This document shows positions 41,831 through 50,814 of a stretch of 64,000 nucleotides of DNA, piece after piece; within the stretch, counting starts at the first letter, position 1; every line of letters begins with the position of its first letter. Below the pieces are notes generated by a model. It had not been told where the DNA came from. It saw only the letters and a list, made by a program, of their open reading frames with translations, and searched no databases. A program made the position numbers and the translations under genes. The DNA lies in the NCBI GenBank assembly GCA_910576325.1, contig CAJTIM010000007.1, positions 156,827 through 220,826 of the forward strand, in the 5' to 3' direction. Source of the stretch: Clostridia bacterium. GTDB taxonomy: Bacteria; Bacillota; Clostridia; Lachnospirales; Lachnospiraceae.

Positions 41831-43269
41831 ATTACAGTATCATACGATTTATTCTGGGAAGAATGCTGCGGATAGAAGCACTGGTGCTGCTTGTTCCGGC
41901 TCTTGTGTCCATGATTTACCAGGAGCACAGCGGTCTGACCTTTTTGCTTACGGCGGCTTTTTTGATGGCCCTCTCCCTTCTCCTTGGAAAGCGGCCGAAA
42001 AATATGGTATTTTATGCAAAGGAAGGCTTTGTAATTGTGGCCCTGGCCTGGATTCTCTGGTCGGCCTTCGGAGCGCTTCCCTTTGTGCTGTCCGGGTCCA
42101 TTCCTCATTTTGTGGATGCATTTTTTGAGACGGTTTCCGGCTTTACCACAACGGGTTCCACTATTTTGCAGGATATAGAGGCTCTCCCTAAGGGAATCAA
42201 CTTCTGGCGCTGCCTTACCCACTGGATCGGCGGTATGGGCGTGCTGGTCTTTGTAATGGCTGTGATCCCCCTGGGAAATAAGGGAGCGATGTTTTTAATG
42301 CGCGCGGAGATGCCGGGGCCTACCTGTGACAAGCTGGTGCCAAAGAGCAGAGGGACGGCCAAGATTCTCTACGGTATGTATATTTTCCTCTCCGGCGTGG
42401 AGGTTGTATTGCTTCTTGCAGGGGGCATGGATCCGTACAATGCAGTGATTCATACTTTCAGTACGGCCGGAACCGGCGGCTTTTCCAGTATGAATGCAAG
42501 CGTGGCGGCCTTTGACAGCGCATATATTGACGGTGTGATTACGGTGTTTATGCTGCTGTTCGGCATCAACTTTAACCTGTATTATCTGCTGCTTCTAAAG
42601 AATGTGCGGGCAGTTGTAAAAAGCGAGGAGCTGCGGGCTTATCTGGGCATTGTGGTGGGAGCCATTGCGCTGATTACCGTGAATATTCTGCACTTGTATG
42701 AGACGCCCTTACGCGCCCTTCGGTATGCGGCGTTTCAGGTGGCCTCGATTATTACCACCACCGGCTTTGTGACAGCCAACTATGAGCTGTGGCCGGAGCT
42801 TTCCAAGACGGTGATTCTGCTTCTGATGATCATCGGCGCATGTGCCGGATCTACGGGAGGCGGTATGAAGGTATCCCGTATTCTGATTCTGTCCAAGACC
42901 ATCGGCAAGGAGGTACGTCAGATTCTTCACCCGAAGTCCGTTAATGTGGTAAAAATGGACGGAAAGCGGGTACCTGGGGAGAGTATTCACGGCGTGTATG
43001 TGTATCTGATCTGTTATCTGGTGATTCTGTGCGGCTCCGTTCTTTTGGTGGCTGTGGATAACCAGGACTTTACAACAAATTTTACGGCGGTGCTGACCAC
43101 CCTCAACAATGTGGGGCCGGGTCTTGCACGGGTAGGTCCCATTGAGAATTTTTCCCATTTTTCCTACTTTTCCAAGCTGATTCTGAGCATGGATATGCTT
43201 GTGGGGCGTCTGGAAATTCTGCCCATGCTGATGCTGTTTGCGCCTCAGGTGTGGAGGAAGAAATTTTAA
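41827..43269 (+). CDS. trkH: Trk potassium uptake channel protein TrkH
   Basis: This 480-aa integral membrane protein has the repeated M1-P-M2 units of the Trk/Ktr/HKT family. The filter segments GFTTTGST (~residue 100), STAGTGGFSS (~215), ITTTGFVTA (~310) and LNNVGPG (~425) are visible, with the conserved GSTGGGMK loop. It takes up K+ under control of TrkA encoded upstream. Confidence 0.96.
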   Translation: MNYSIIRFILGRMLRIEALVLLVPALVSMIYQEHSGLTFLLTAAFLMALSLLLGKRPKNMVFYAKEGFVIVALAWILWSAFGALPFVLSGSIPHFVDAFFETVSGFTTTGSTILQDIEALPKGINFWRCLTHWIGGMGVLVFVMAVIPLGNKGAMFLMRAEMPGPTCDKLVPKSRGTAKILYGMYIFLSGVEVVLLLAGGMDPYNAVIHTFSTAGTGGFSSMNASVAAFDSAYIDGVITVFMLLFGINFNLYYLLLLKNVRAVVKSEELRAYLGIVVGAIALITVNILHLYETPLRALRYAAFQVASIITTTGFVTANYELWPELSKTVILLLMIIGACAGSTGGGMKVSRILILSKTIGKEVRQILHPKSVNVVKMDGKRVPGESIHGVYVYLICYLVILCGSVLLVAVDNQDFTTNFTAVLTTLNNVGPGLARVGPIENFSHFSYFSKLILSMDMLVGRLEILPMLMLFAPQVWRKKF

Positions 43270-43282
43270 TATAACGCGACTT

Positions 43283-43348
43283 TACCCTTTAGTGCCGTCG
43301 CGCAGCGACTATACCCTTTAGTGCTGTCGCGCAGCGACTTAGAATAGG
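43283..43348 (+). repeat. Family B modules, tandem pair, before the MATE gene
   Basis: GCGACTTTACCCTTTAGTGCC followed by GTCGC-GCA-GCGAC (43297-43309), then TATACCCTTTAGTGCT and a second GTCGC-GCA-GCGAC (43326-43338), then TTAGAATAGGAG. The ~29-bp unit is duplicated. Only the right part of the larger B element is kept. Confidence 0.8.
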
Positions 43349-43362
43349 AGAATAAAAAGGCT

Positions 43363-44742
43363 ATGAACGAACATAATAGATTAACGGCAGAAGAAAACAG
43401 AGCCTTTTACCGGATGGCAATTGCCCTTGTAATTCCTATGGCATTGCAGAACCTGATCAACGTAGGAGTTACCACTGCGGACGTGGTGATGCTTGGGAAG
43501 GTGGGGGAGACCGCCCTTTCCGGCGCTTCTCTGGCCGGCCAGGTTCAGTTTATTATGAATTTGATTTTCTTCGGGCTGACCTCAGGCGCCTCAGTGCTGA
43601 CTGCTCAGTACTGGGGAAAACAGGATGTACGCACCATTGAGAAGGTGTTTGGAATTTCAATGTGTATTTCTCTGGGAATCGGCGTTGTGTTTTTGGCGGC
43701 GGCACAGGTATTTCCGCGTCAGCTGATGTATGCTTTTTCTTCGGAGGATCCCGTGATTCGGGAGGGGATTTCCTACCTGCGGATTGTGTCCTGGTCTTAC
43801 CTTCCGGTGGCGTTTACTATGATTTATCTGAATCTGATGCGCAGTGTGGAACGCGTGGTGGTGGCGACCTGGACGTACTTTGCCTCTCTGATTATCAATA
43901 TTATCGGAAATGGTATTTTGATTTTCGGTATGTTCGGGGCGCCTGCTATGGGCGTGCGGGGTGCGGCTTATGCCACCTTATTTGCCCGGATTGTGGAGCT
44001 GGTGATTGTGGTGCTGTACATAAAATGGAAGGGCAATCCCATTTCCCTTCACTTTAAGGATTTTGTACGGTTTGATCGGCTGCTTTTGAAGGATTTCGTT
44101 GTGTTTTCCTCTCCGGTGGTGGCAAATGAACTGATGTGGGGGCTTGGCATGTCCGCTAATGCGGCGATTATCGGCCATCTGGGGAGTGCGGCCGTAGCGG
44201 CAAATTCCGTGGCCCAGGTGTCCAGGCAGCTCATTATGGTAATCGGCTTCGGACTGGCGGCGGCGACTTCCGTTATGATTGGCAAGGTAATCGGGGAGCA
44301 GAAGCTCCGTCTTGCGGAAGCTTATGCCAGGAAGTTTGTGTGGCTCAGCGTGGGCATTACGCTGGCGGCGGCTACGGGCCTGTTTTTATGCAGGGGATTT
44401 ATTTCAGGCAGCATGACGATTTCGGATCAGGCCAAGGATTATCTGAATTTTATGCTGTTTGTGGTCTGCTATTATGCCATTTTCCAGTCCTACAATACGA
44501 CCCTAGTGGTAGGAGTGTTCCGGGCCGGAGGGGATACGCGGATTGGATTCTTTGTGGATGTGATTGGAATGTGGTGCTTTTCCATATTCCTGGGCGCAGT
44601 TACCGCTTTTTGGCTCCACTGGGGCGTGAAGGCCGTGTTTGTGGTGCTTTTGTCGGATGAGATTGTGAAGATACCCATTACGACATGGCGGTATCGGAAG
44701 AAGCTGTGGCTGCGGAATGTAACCAGGGAGATAGAAACTTAA
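43363..44742 (+). CDS. MATE-family efflux transporter
   Basis: This 459-aa protein has twelve membrane helices in two halves (MALQNLINVGVTTADVVMLG opening the first, VVANELMWGLGMSANAAIIG the second). MATE pumps export drugs or cationic metabolites using Na+ or H+. The NorM/DinF subgroup cannot be decided here. ATG 43363 lies 14 bases after the repeat-borne AGGAG, with a nearer AAAAGG that may be the real site. Confidence 0.93.
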   Translation: MNEHNRLTAEENRAFYRMAIALVIPMALQNLINVGVTTADVVMLGKVGETALSGASLAGQVQFIMNLIFFGLTSGASVLTAQYWGKQDVRTIEKVFGISMCISLGIGVVFLAAAQVFPRQLMYAFSSEDPVIREGISYLRIVSWSYLPVAFTMIYLNLMRSVERVVVATWTYFASLIINIIGNGILIFGMFGAPAMGVRGAAYATLFARIVELVIVVLYIKWKGNPISLHFKDFVRFDRLLLKDFVVFSSPVVANELMWGLGMSANAAIIGHLGSAAVAANSVAQVSRQLIMVIGFGLAAATSVMIGKVIGEQKLRLAEAYARKFVWLSVGITLAAATGLFLCRGFISGSMTISDQAKDYLNFMLFVVCYYAIFQSYNTTLVVGVFRAGGDTRIGFFVDVIGMWCFSIFLGAVTAFWLHWGVKAVFVVLLSDEIVKIPITTWRYRKKLWLRNVTREIET

Positions 44743-44792
44743 AATAGTCCGGCTAAGAAAATCAAGTGTTTATAAAAAACTTTTAGCCGGCC

Positions 44793-44920
44793 GGTAAAGT
44801 CGCAAAGGCGCACGAGAGGAACTTTTATGAGTGCCCTTTCGAATAAAAGTTCCTCTCATTACAGGTGTGCCGAAGTGACTTTACTCTTTAGTGCTATCGC
44901 GCAGCGATTTAAAATAGGAG
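44793..44920 (+). repeat. Family B element, complete hairpin plus mini-hairpin, before the Mrp gene
   Basis: A 92-nt hairpin (44793-44884): GTAAAGTCGC with GTGACTTTAC, GGCGCAC with GTGTGCC, and GAGAGGAACTTTTAT with ATAAAAGTTCCTCTC. CTTTAGTGCT then ATCGC-GCA-GCGAT (44896-44908) and TTAAAATAGGAG follow. The outer G-C pair of the mini-hairpin is replaced by A-T on both arms compared with the other copies. Confidence 0.85.
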
Positions 44921-44929
44921 GTAGAACGT

Positions 44930-45754
44930 ATGTCAGAGAGAGAATGTAACAACAGCAGCTGTGACAAGTCAAGCTGTGAGGGCTGTCCCAGCAGGCAGCA
45001 GCCCCAGAGCTTCCAAGTGGAGGCTAACGAGTACAGTTGTATCCGTCGGGTGATCGGCGTGGTCAGCGGCAAGGGCGGCGTGGGAAAGTCGATGGTGACG
45101 GCTTCCCTGGCCAATCATCTTGCTTCAAAGGGCTATAAGGTGGGAATCCTGGACGCAGATATTACAGGACCTTCCATCCCCAAGATGTACGGAGTTCACG
45201 GTCCTGCAGAAGCTACGGAGGAGGAGGGAATCACACCCTGCTACACGGAAAACGGAATCGCCCTGATGTCCATCAACCTTCTGCTTCCCGACGAGGCGGC
45301 TCCGGTAATCTGGCGCGGGCCCATTATCGCCAATGTGGTAAAGCAGTTCTGGACGGACGTTATCTGGGGTGATTTGGATTATCTTCTGGTGGATATGCCT
45401 CCGGGAACCGGGGACGTGCCCCTGACGGTGTTCCAGTCCCTTCCGGTGAATGAGATTGTTATGGTGACTTCTCCCCAGGATCTGGTGCAGCTTATTGTCA
45501 AAAAGGCCCTTCATATGGCGGAGCAGATGAAGATTCCGGTAAAGGGAATTATTGAGAACTATTCTTATTTTAAATGTCCGGACTGCGGAAAGGAGATCCG
45601 GATCTTCGGCAAGAGCCATATTGACGAGGAGGCGGCAAAGCTGGGAATTAAGGTGCTTGGCAAGATGCCCATAGAGCCTTCCTTTGCGGAAGCTTCGGAC
45701 AGAGGGGAATTTCATACGGTGAAAAATCCGTATCTGGAAATAGATTTTGAATAA
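44930..45754 (+). CDS. Mrp/NBP35-type P-loop iron-sulfur carrier protein
   Basis: This 274-aa protein has a deviant Walker A GKGGVGKSM, switch DADITGPSIPKM, and the FKCPDCGKEI motif (CxxC, about residues 205-208) that holds the bridging cluster in ApbC/NBP35 dimers. An N-terminal Cys-rich tail (CNNSSCDKSSCEGCP) is NBP35-like and not found in short ApbC. It probably loads [4Fe-4S] clusters on client enzymes. The window encodes several such clients (AsrC-like, radical SAM). The ribosome site AATAGGAGG comes from the upstream repeat. Confidence 0.92.
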   Translation: MSERECNNSSCDKSSCEGCPSRQQPQSFQVEANEYSCIRRVIGVVSGKGGVGKSMVTASLANHLASKGYKVGILDADITGPSIPKMYGVHGPAEATEEEGITPCYTENGIALMSINLLLPDEAAPVIWRGPIIANVVKQFWTDVIWGDLDYLLVDMPPGTGDVPLTVFQSLPVNEIVMVTSPQDLVQLIVKKALHMAEQMKIPVKGIIENYSYFKCPDCGKEIRIFGKSHIDEEAAKLGIKVLGKMPIEPSFAEASDRGEFHTVKNPYLEIDFE

Positions 45755-45844
45755 ATTTTGTGAGGAAGTCATAAGTCTTTCAGCGCGAAATCACATCTTA
45801 TAGCGATTTCTGTGAATGAATTATCTTAAAGGGGGAAAACAAAA

Positions 45845-47590
45845 GTGAAAAAAATTTTGATTGCGGCACTTTGTCTGATGCTCGGCTGCCTGACGGCCTG
45901 CAAGGGAGGGGCTTCCACAGAGGCGGGACGCTTCTGGAAGGCGGCGGCAAAAGCGGACAGCATGGAAGCTTATGTAGAGGAACATGCGGAAGATTTGGAC
46001 CTGGAAACACTGAAAGCGGAGGCAGGCGCCGACGATGCATCCTTAAGCCAGCAGTTTCAGGCTGTGGCGCTTTTGTGCGCGGCGGAGTATCAGGGCTATT
46101 TGAGCACTCAGGAGGGAAGCGTCTGGGAGGACGACTTTTTTACCTTTGATTATCCGGTGAGCGCTTCCTATGCGGACAGCTATTTTGCCAGGGTAAATAC
46201 GGAGGGAGAAGAATTTTGGACCTCTATGAAGGAGGCATTTTATCCCTATGACTGTCTGATGCCCATGTTCGGGGCAGCCGGCAATCTGGAGGGGCAGACC
46301 CTGGTCAATCTGCTGGAGGGAGAGCCGGAGGACAGCACACTTGCAGCAGAGCTGGAGGAGGCTGTGGAGGAATGGATTCGGATGAATCCCGGAAAGATTG
46401 CGGCAGTAGGAGATGCCTTACTGGAAAACGGATATTTTGACGATTGGAGCCTGGACGACTGGAGACAGACGTATTTTTATTCAAGCAATGCGCCCTATCA
46501 AATCGAGGTTCCCACTCTGGAGGACGGCCTTAATTATCTTACCTATGTGAAGAATACCATTCTTCCGGCAGTGGAAGGAAAGCATGGCGCCGATTCCTTT
46601 CAAAGTCCTTCAAAGCTCACCCAGGAGGATTTCTATCATTCGGAGCTTGCCGTGACGGTAGCCGAGGAAATCACGCTTCAGGAGCCGGGGGAAGGACTGC
46701 CGGAGACCATTGATACGGAGGGGAAGAAGGTGATTGGCCTTTACCGGAATATGCAGACGGAAGAGCTTGAAGGCTCGCCGACAGCCCTGCGTGTGATGGG
46801 TGATTTTATGCTTGAGCTTTCGGAAGAAGAGTATCCCGCATCTTTGGCAGAGGCAGATTATTACCTGGTGCTGACAGCCAATTATGAGGCAGGAGAATTT
46901 TATCAGACCTACGGCGGAAGCGAGACGGAGATTCAGCAGATTGATTCCAGTACCTCCGTAGATTTGTATGAGGCCGGAACAGGGACATTCCTGCGTCATC
47001 TGGGAAATGTACTGGAGACTCCGCCGGAATCTATTTACACAAGCTATGACGACAATGCGGCACGGTATGCGGAAATGACAGGGGCGGATGTGCTGACCTT
47101 TATGTATCATAATATCAACGATCCGGAGGCTTATTCGTCTCTGGTGGATCATCTGGCAGGAAAGAGCGAGTGCGCAATCGGAGAGCCGGTGAATCTGGCG
47201 GGATGGGAGATTACGTATCATTCCGCGGAGATTTTAAAGGAGTTTGAGTCCGGTATGTACATTTATACGGCCAGCGACGGATGCCAGTTTGTACGGGGCA
47301 GCTTCACCATTGCAAATAAGGGAATGGAGGCGGATACCTTCCTGCCTATGGTTTATTATATTGGGGAGGACCCCATTGTGCAGGTGACGGATGAGGCGCA
47401 TGAGGAGTTTTACGATTGTGTGAATGCAATTACTTACAACAAGTGTCTGAACAATTCATCTCTGGAGCCGGGAGAATCTAAGGACGGGGAGCTTTTATTT
47501 GAGATTCCCGACGAGATGGCTCAGAGCGGCGAAGCTCTTTATATTGCGGTTTCTCTGGGAAATCGAAAGGCTTACTATCCTTTGAGTTAA
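45845..47590 (+). CDS. Large unknown lipoprotein
   Basis: This 581-aa protein has a type II signal peptide (KKILIAALCLMLGCLTAC, lipobox LTAC, lipid Cys at residue ~19). The rest is acidic and extracytoplasmic, with no motif I recognise. The last ~150 residues (GSFTIANKGMEADTFLPMVYY, ESKDGELLFEIPDE) look like a DUF4352/Telokin-type beta sandwich. It starts GTG 45845 behind AAAGGGGG and ends in a strong terminator. Single-gene unit on the cell surface. Confidence 0.75.
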   Translation: MKKILIAALCLMLGCLTACKGGASTEAGRFWKAAAKADSMEAYVEEHAEDLDLETLKAEAGADDASLSQQFQAVALLCAAEYQGYLSTQEGSVWEDDFFTFDYPVSASYADSYFARVNTEGEEFWTSMKEAFYPYDCLMPMFGAAGNLEGQTLVNLLEGEPEDSTLAAELEEAVEEWIRMNPGKIAAVGDALLENGYFDDWSLDDWRQTYFYSSNAPYQIEVPTLEDGLNYLTYVKNTILPAVEGKHGADSFQSPSKLTQEDFYHSELAVTVAEEITLQEPGEGLPETIDTEGKKVIGLYRNMQTEELEGSPTALRVMGDFMLELSEEEYPASLAEADYYLVLTANYEAGEFYQTYGGSETEIQQIDSSTSVDLYEAGTGTFLRHLGNVLETPPESIYTSYDDNAARYAEMTGADVLTFMYHNINDPEAYSSLVDHLAGKSECAIGEPVNLAGWEITYHSAEILKEFESGMYIYTASDGCQFVRGSFTIANKGMEADTFLPMVYYIGEDPIVQVTDEAHEEFYDCVNAITYNKCLNNSSLEPGESKDGELLFEIPDEMAQSGEALYIAVSLGNRKAYYPLS

Positions 47591-47612
47591 AATAGTAAAT
47601 ACATATTCTGGT

Positions 47613-47642
47613 AAAAATCGGGAGAAATTTCTCCCGATTTTT
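47613..47642. terminator. Terminator after the lipoprotein gene
   Basis: AAATCGGGAGAAATTTCTCC continues as a perfect palindrome ending in CCCGATTTTTG, usable in both directions. Confidence 0.9.
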
Positions 47643-47643
47643 G

Positions 47644-47672
47644 TTGATAAATGGAAAAGAGTATTGTATAGT
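47644..47672 (+). promoter_or_regulatory. Promoter of the uracil/xanthine permease gene
   Basis: TTGATA (47644-47649), a 17-bp spacer and TATAGT (47667-47672). It directly follows the terminator. Confidence 0.65.
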
Positions 47673-47703
47673 AAGAAAGAAACGCAGGATGGAGGATTGT
47701 GTT

Positions 47704-48972
47704 ATGGAGAAAACGGCGGCTCAGAAACTGATACTTGGGATTCAGCATGTTCTGGCGATGTTTGGGGCGACGGTGCTTGTGCCGGCATTGACAGGGCTGA
47801 ATACTTCGATCACACTTTTTTGCGCAGGTCTTGGAACTCTTTTATTCCATTGGATTACAAAGAGGAAAGTACCTGTTTTTTTAGGCTCCAGTTTTGCTTT
47901 TATCGGAGGAGTCTGTGCAATTTTGGGAGATTCCCGCATGGGGGACGGCGATTATCTGGAAAAACTGGCGTCAGTGAAAGGCGCTTTGATTGTAGCCGGT
48001 CTGGTGTATGCGGTGTTTGCGGCTTTGATTAAGCTGGTTGGGTACGAGAAAGTGAATAAGCTTCTTCCGCCGATTGTGACAGGACCCATTATTATTGTGA
48101 TTGGACTGCGGCTTTCCGGTTCGGCAATTAATTCCGCTTTTTACTGGAATGGAGAGTTCAGTATGAAGGCGGTTTTTGTGACCCTTGCGGTTCTGGCTAC
48201 GGTGATTTGTATTTCTGTGTTTGCGAAAGGGATTTACAATCTGATGCCGATTCTTTTTGCGATTATTGTGGGATATTTGGTTTGTATCCCGATGGGCTTT
48301 ATTGATATGACACCCATGAAGGAGGCTCACGCCCTTTCGTTTCTGGATCGGAATATTATGGATCAGGTGCTCTGTATGCCGACCTTTCAGGCGGATGCGA
48401 TCCTGGCCATTGCGCCCATTGCTCTTGTTACGCTGATTGAGCATGTGGGGGATATTACGACCAACAGCGCGGTGGTGGGAAAGAATTTTATGATTGACCC
48501 CGGTATTCACCGGACGATTCTGGGCGACGGTATTGCAACGGCGGTGGCAGGACTGCTTGGCGGCCCGGCCAATACCACTTATGGAGAGAATACGGGTGTG
48601 CTGGCGGTGACGAAGAATTACGATCCGGCTGTGATTCGGATTGCGGCGGTGTTTGCGATTGTACTGGGGCTGTTTGGGAAGGTTGGGGGAATTATTACCA
48701 GTATTCCGGGTCCTGTGACCGGGGGAATCAGTATTGTGCTTTATGGTATGATTTCTTCCGTGGGCGTGCGTATCCTGATTAATTCCCGGCTGAATTTCGG
48801 CAATAGCCGGAATCTGATGATTGCGGCGCTGATCTTTGTTCTGGGAATCGGCTGTGACAGCATTCCGGTTGCGGGGACCGTAACAATCTCCGGTCTGGCT
48901 CTGGCAGCTGTGGTAGGAATGATTTTGGCGGCCATTCTTCCGGTGGGGAAGGATGATGTGATAGAGGAATAA
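47704..48972 (+). CDS. Uracil/xanthine permease (NCS2 family, UraA-like)
   Basis: This 422-aa permease has ~14 helices. N-terminal QHVLAMFGATVLVPALTGL, FAFIGG and the central EHVGDITTNSAVVG signature (Glu and His in the substrate site) match uracil permeases. GGPANTTYGENTGVLAVT is also characteristic. ATG 47704 is 8 bases after GGAGG. No pyr genes or PyrR leader are near, so control may differ from that of the Bacillus pyrP. Confidence 0.93.
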   Translation: MEKTAAQKLILGIQHVLAMFGATVLVPALTGLNTSITLFCAGLGTLLFHWITKRKVPVFLGSSFAFIGGVCAILGDSRMGDGDYLEKLASVKGALIVAGLVYAVFAALIKLVGYEKVNKLLPPIVTGPIIIVIGLRLSGSAINSAFYWNGEFSMKAVFVTLAVLATVICISVFAKGIYNLMPILFAIIVGYLVCIPMGFIDMTPMKEAHALSFLDRNIMDQVLCMPTFQADAILAIAPIALVTLIEHVGDITTNSAVVGKNFMIDPGIHRTILGDGIATAVAGLLGGPANTTYGENTGVLAVTKNYDPAVIRIAAVFAIVLGLFGKVGGIITSIPGPVTGGISIVLYGMISSVGVRILINSRLNFGNSRNLMIAALIFVLGIGCDSIPVAGTVTISGLALAAVVGMILAAILPVGKDDVIEE

Positions 48973-49051
48973 TGTGCTTTTGCATGACAGGGCGGATTTT
49001 GCTTTGCCGGCATAAGCGGAAAGAAGCAGGAATATCAATAAATAATGCTGT

Positions 49052-49089
49052 AAAAAAGGGAGCGGATGAAGAATCCGGCCCCCTTTTTT
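49052..49089 (+). terminator. Terminator downstream of the permease gene
   Basis: AAAAAAGGG-GGAT and ATCC-CCCTTTTTT form a stem usable in both directions. The rest of the 48973-49338 gap holds degenerate family C repeats (TTACTGTTCGCTCCGTGA at 49167, GTTACCGTTCAC near 49205) and no gene. Confidence 0.85.
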
Positions 49090-49338
49090 CTATATATATT
49101 ATAGCATAAAAATCGGAAAAATTCAAGACTGGTATGGTGAAGAGGGCGGTGTTATAATCAGCTTTATTACTGTTCGCTCCGTGATATGCGGACAGTTATT
49201 TTCTCGTTACCGTTCACCTGGCAGACGGTCCGTTTTCGTTTTTATAACCGTTTACTTTGTGAACTGCAATTAGTTTTCCTTGCTGCACATTAAGGAAAAT
49301 AACCGAAATATTGTAGAGAAGAACAAGGGGGCGATTGG

Positions 49339-49866
49339 TTGGAAAAGGATTGGATGATTTTATTACAGCAGAAAAATCAACTGGCGAAGGTGATGGAAAC
49401 CAATGAGATGAGCGCCAGGTATGGGCTTGCGCTGACGGAGCAGGAGGCGGAGCTTCTTGTGTCGGAGCGGATTCAGACCCTGCGGGCGGAGCGGCGGGTG
49501 GAGTTTGGGCCTGGTATTCTGCCCAGGGTGATTGAGGAGTTTTGCGATTCCGATTTTATTGACCAAAATAATTATGTGGACACGCTGATTCGGCTGCAGG
49601 AGATTTTTTATCTTTATAAAAATGAAATGCATGATGAGATTTCCGACGAGGAATTGCTGCATTTTATGAAGGAGCAGTTTGAGGAGGTGTGCTTCGGAGA
49701 TCTGGGGTATCTGGAAGGAACCTGTCTGCGGATATTTGCCGAGGCTGTCCGGGCGGGATACCGGGGATACCAGGCTTCGGAAGGGTATGGGGAATATGGC
49801 GCGTTTGATGAGGTAAAGAGGTGGGATCGGGAGCTTTATCTGGAGGCTTTGTATGACTTGTTTTGA
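49339..49866 (+). CDS. Conserved unknown protein (DUF6323-like)
   Basis: This 175-aa cytoplasmic, acidic, helical protein has QAEL/ERIQTLRAERRVEFG and LIRLQEIFYLYKNE segments. I match it by memory to the DUF6323 family of Clostridia, which is usually next to a DUF6179 protein as here. It starts with TTG 49339, 8 bases after AAGGGGG. No function is known. The gene pair suggests that the two products act together. Confidence 0.65.
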   Translation: MEKDWMILLQQKNQLAKVMETNEMSARYGLALTEQEAELLVSERIQTLRAERRVEFGPGILPRVIEEFCDSDFIDQNNYVDTLIRLQEIFYLYKNEMHDEISDEELLHFMKEQFEEVCFGDLGYLEGTCLRIFAEAVRAGYRGYQASEGYGEYGAFDEVKRWDRELYLEALYDLF

Positions 49867-49879
49867 TAGGATAAGATTC

Positions 49880-49960
49880 CCTGCAATGCGTAAATTCGTT
49901 TGCAGGCACAGGGATTTGCGGCTTTACACTTTCGCGCCGCTGCGCAGCGATTTGAATAGG
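49880..49960 (+). repeat. Family B-related module before the DUF6179-like gene
   Basis: CCTGCAA (49880-49886) pairs with TTGCAGG (49900-49906). GCGGCTTTACACTTTCGCGC, the mini-hairpin region CGCTGCGCAGCG and ATTTGAATAGGGGG follow. The middle phrase GCAGGCACAGGGATTTG resembles the loop of the family A hairpin (ACAGGCACACGCATTTG), which links the two families. Confidence 0.65.
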
Positions 49961-49970
49961 GGGTATGTTG

Positions 49971-50771
49971 ATGAATTATGAGATGGAAGAGCTGCTTCCT
50001 ATTGTGGGGCGGCTGGCTGAGAGATATACGGGAATGGATAGCACGTCGGTTTCCTATGAGAAGGCGGAGCAGCTTATGGAAGCTGTGCTGTACTGTATGC
50101 GGGAGGCGGAGCTTGAGTCCGCCGAAGCGGTGGCGGCACAGGGGACGTCGGCCAGGCTGATATATGAAGCAGGAAAAGCGGCCGTAGAGAGAAAGGTAAA
50201 AAAGGCTTTGGAGCTGCATCATGGGCTTCTGCCAGAATTTTCCGCCTACGGGAATCCTTATCTGGAAGATACCGTTCTTAAGGGCCTGCCGGAGTTTTTC
50301 CAATGGTATGATATGGAATTTGAGCCGCAGAATACCATTTTGACCCTTGATTATCCGGTTTTGCGGGATTTGTCGCCTTACACGGGGATTGACAGAGTTT
50401 ATGAATTTATCGTCTGTGTCGTGCTGGAGCAAAGCTTTTTGCAGGCATTTCCCGAAGGTTATATAGAAAGGCTGCTGCACCCGCATTATGCGGAAAAAGC
50501 GGATATGGTTGATAATCTCTGCGAATGTGTACTTTCCGTTATGGCGCGGTATATTCTAATTCGGAAGCCTCTAGGAGCGGAAGGACTTTTGGAGGAAGAT
50601 GATATGCTTATGAAGCATCGTCTTGAGGAAATGGAGCTTGAGGAGGTAAAAGGTGAGCTGCGGGAAGCTTTGAAAAAATTTACGGAGTCATATTGTGAAA
50701 ATTCCATGGAAGTATTTTCATATCTTACAAATGCGGTGGATAATGTGGCCGTACGAATTGTTTCCCATTGA
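49971..50771 (+). CDS. Conserved unknown protein (DUF6179-like)
   Basis: This 266-aa cytoplasmic helical protein has LMEAVLYCMREAE, LPEFFQWYDMEFEPQNTILTL split by the family's conserved FF..YD..F core, and LSPYTGIDRVYEFI. It belongs by recall to DUF6179, partner of DUF6323. ATG 49971 is 7 bases after AGGGGG. ATG 49965 would be too close. Function unknown. Confidence 0.65.
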   Translation: MNYEMEELLPIVGRLAERYTGMDSTSVSYEKAEQLMEAVLYCMREAELESAEAVAAQGTSARLIYEAGKAAVERKVKKALELHHGLLPEFSAYGNPYLEDTVLKGLPEFFQWYDMEFEPQNTILTLDYPVLRDLSPYTGIDRVYEFIVCVVLEQSFLQAFPEGYIERLLHPHYAEKADMVDNLCECVLSVMARYILIRKPLGAEGLLEEDDMLMKHRLEEMELEEVKGELREALKKFTESYCENSMEVFSYLTNAVDNVAVRIVSH

Positions 50772-50814
50772 TTAGAACGGAAGTTTTTTCCATTTAATTT
50801 TTTTATTTAGGTAC

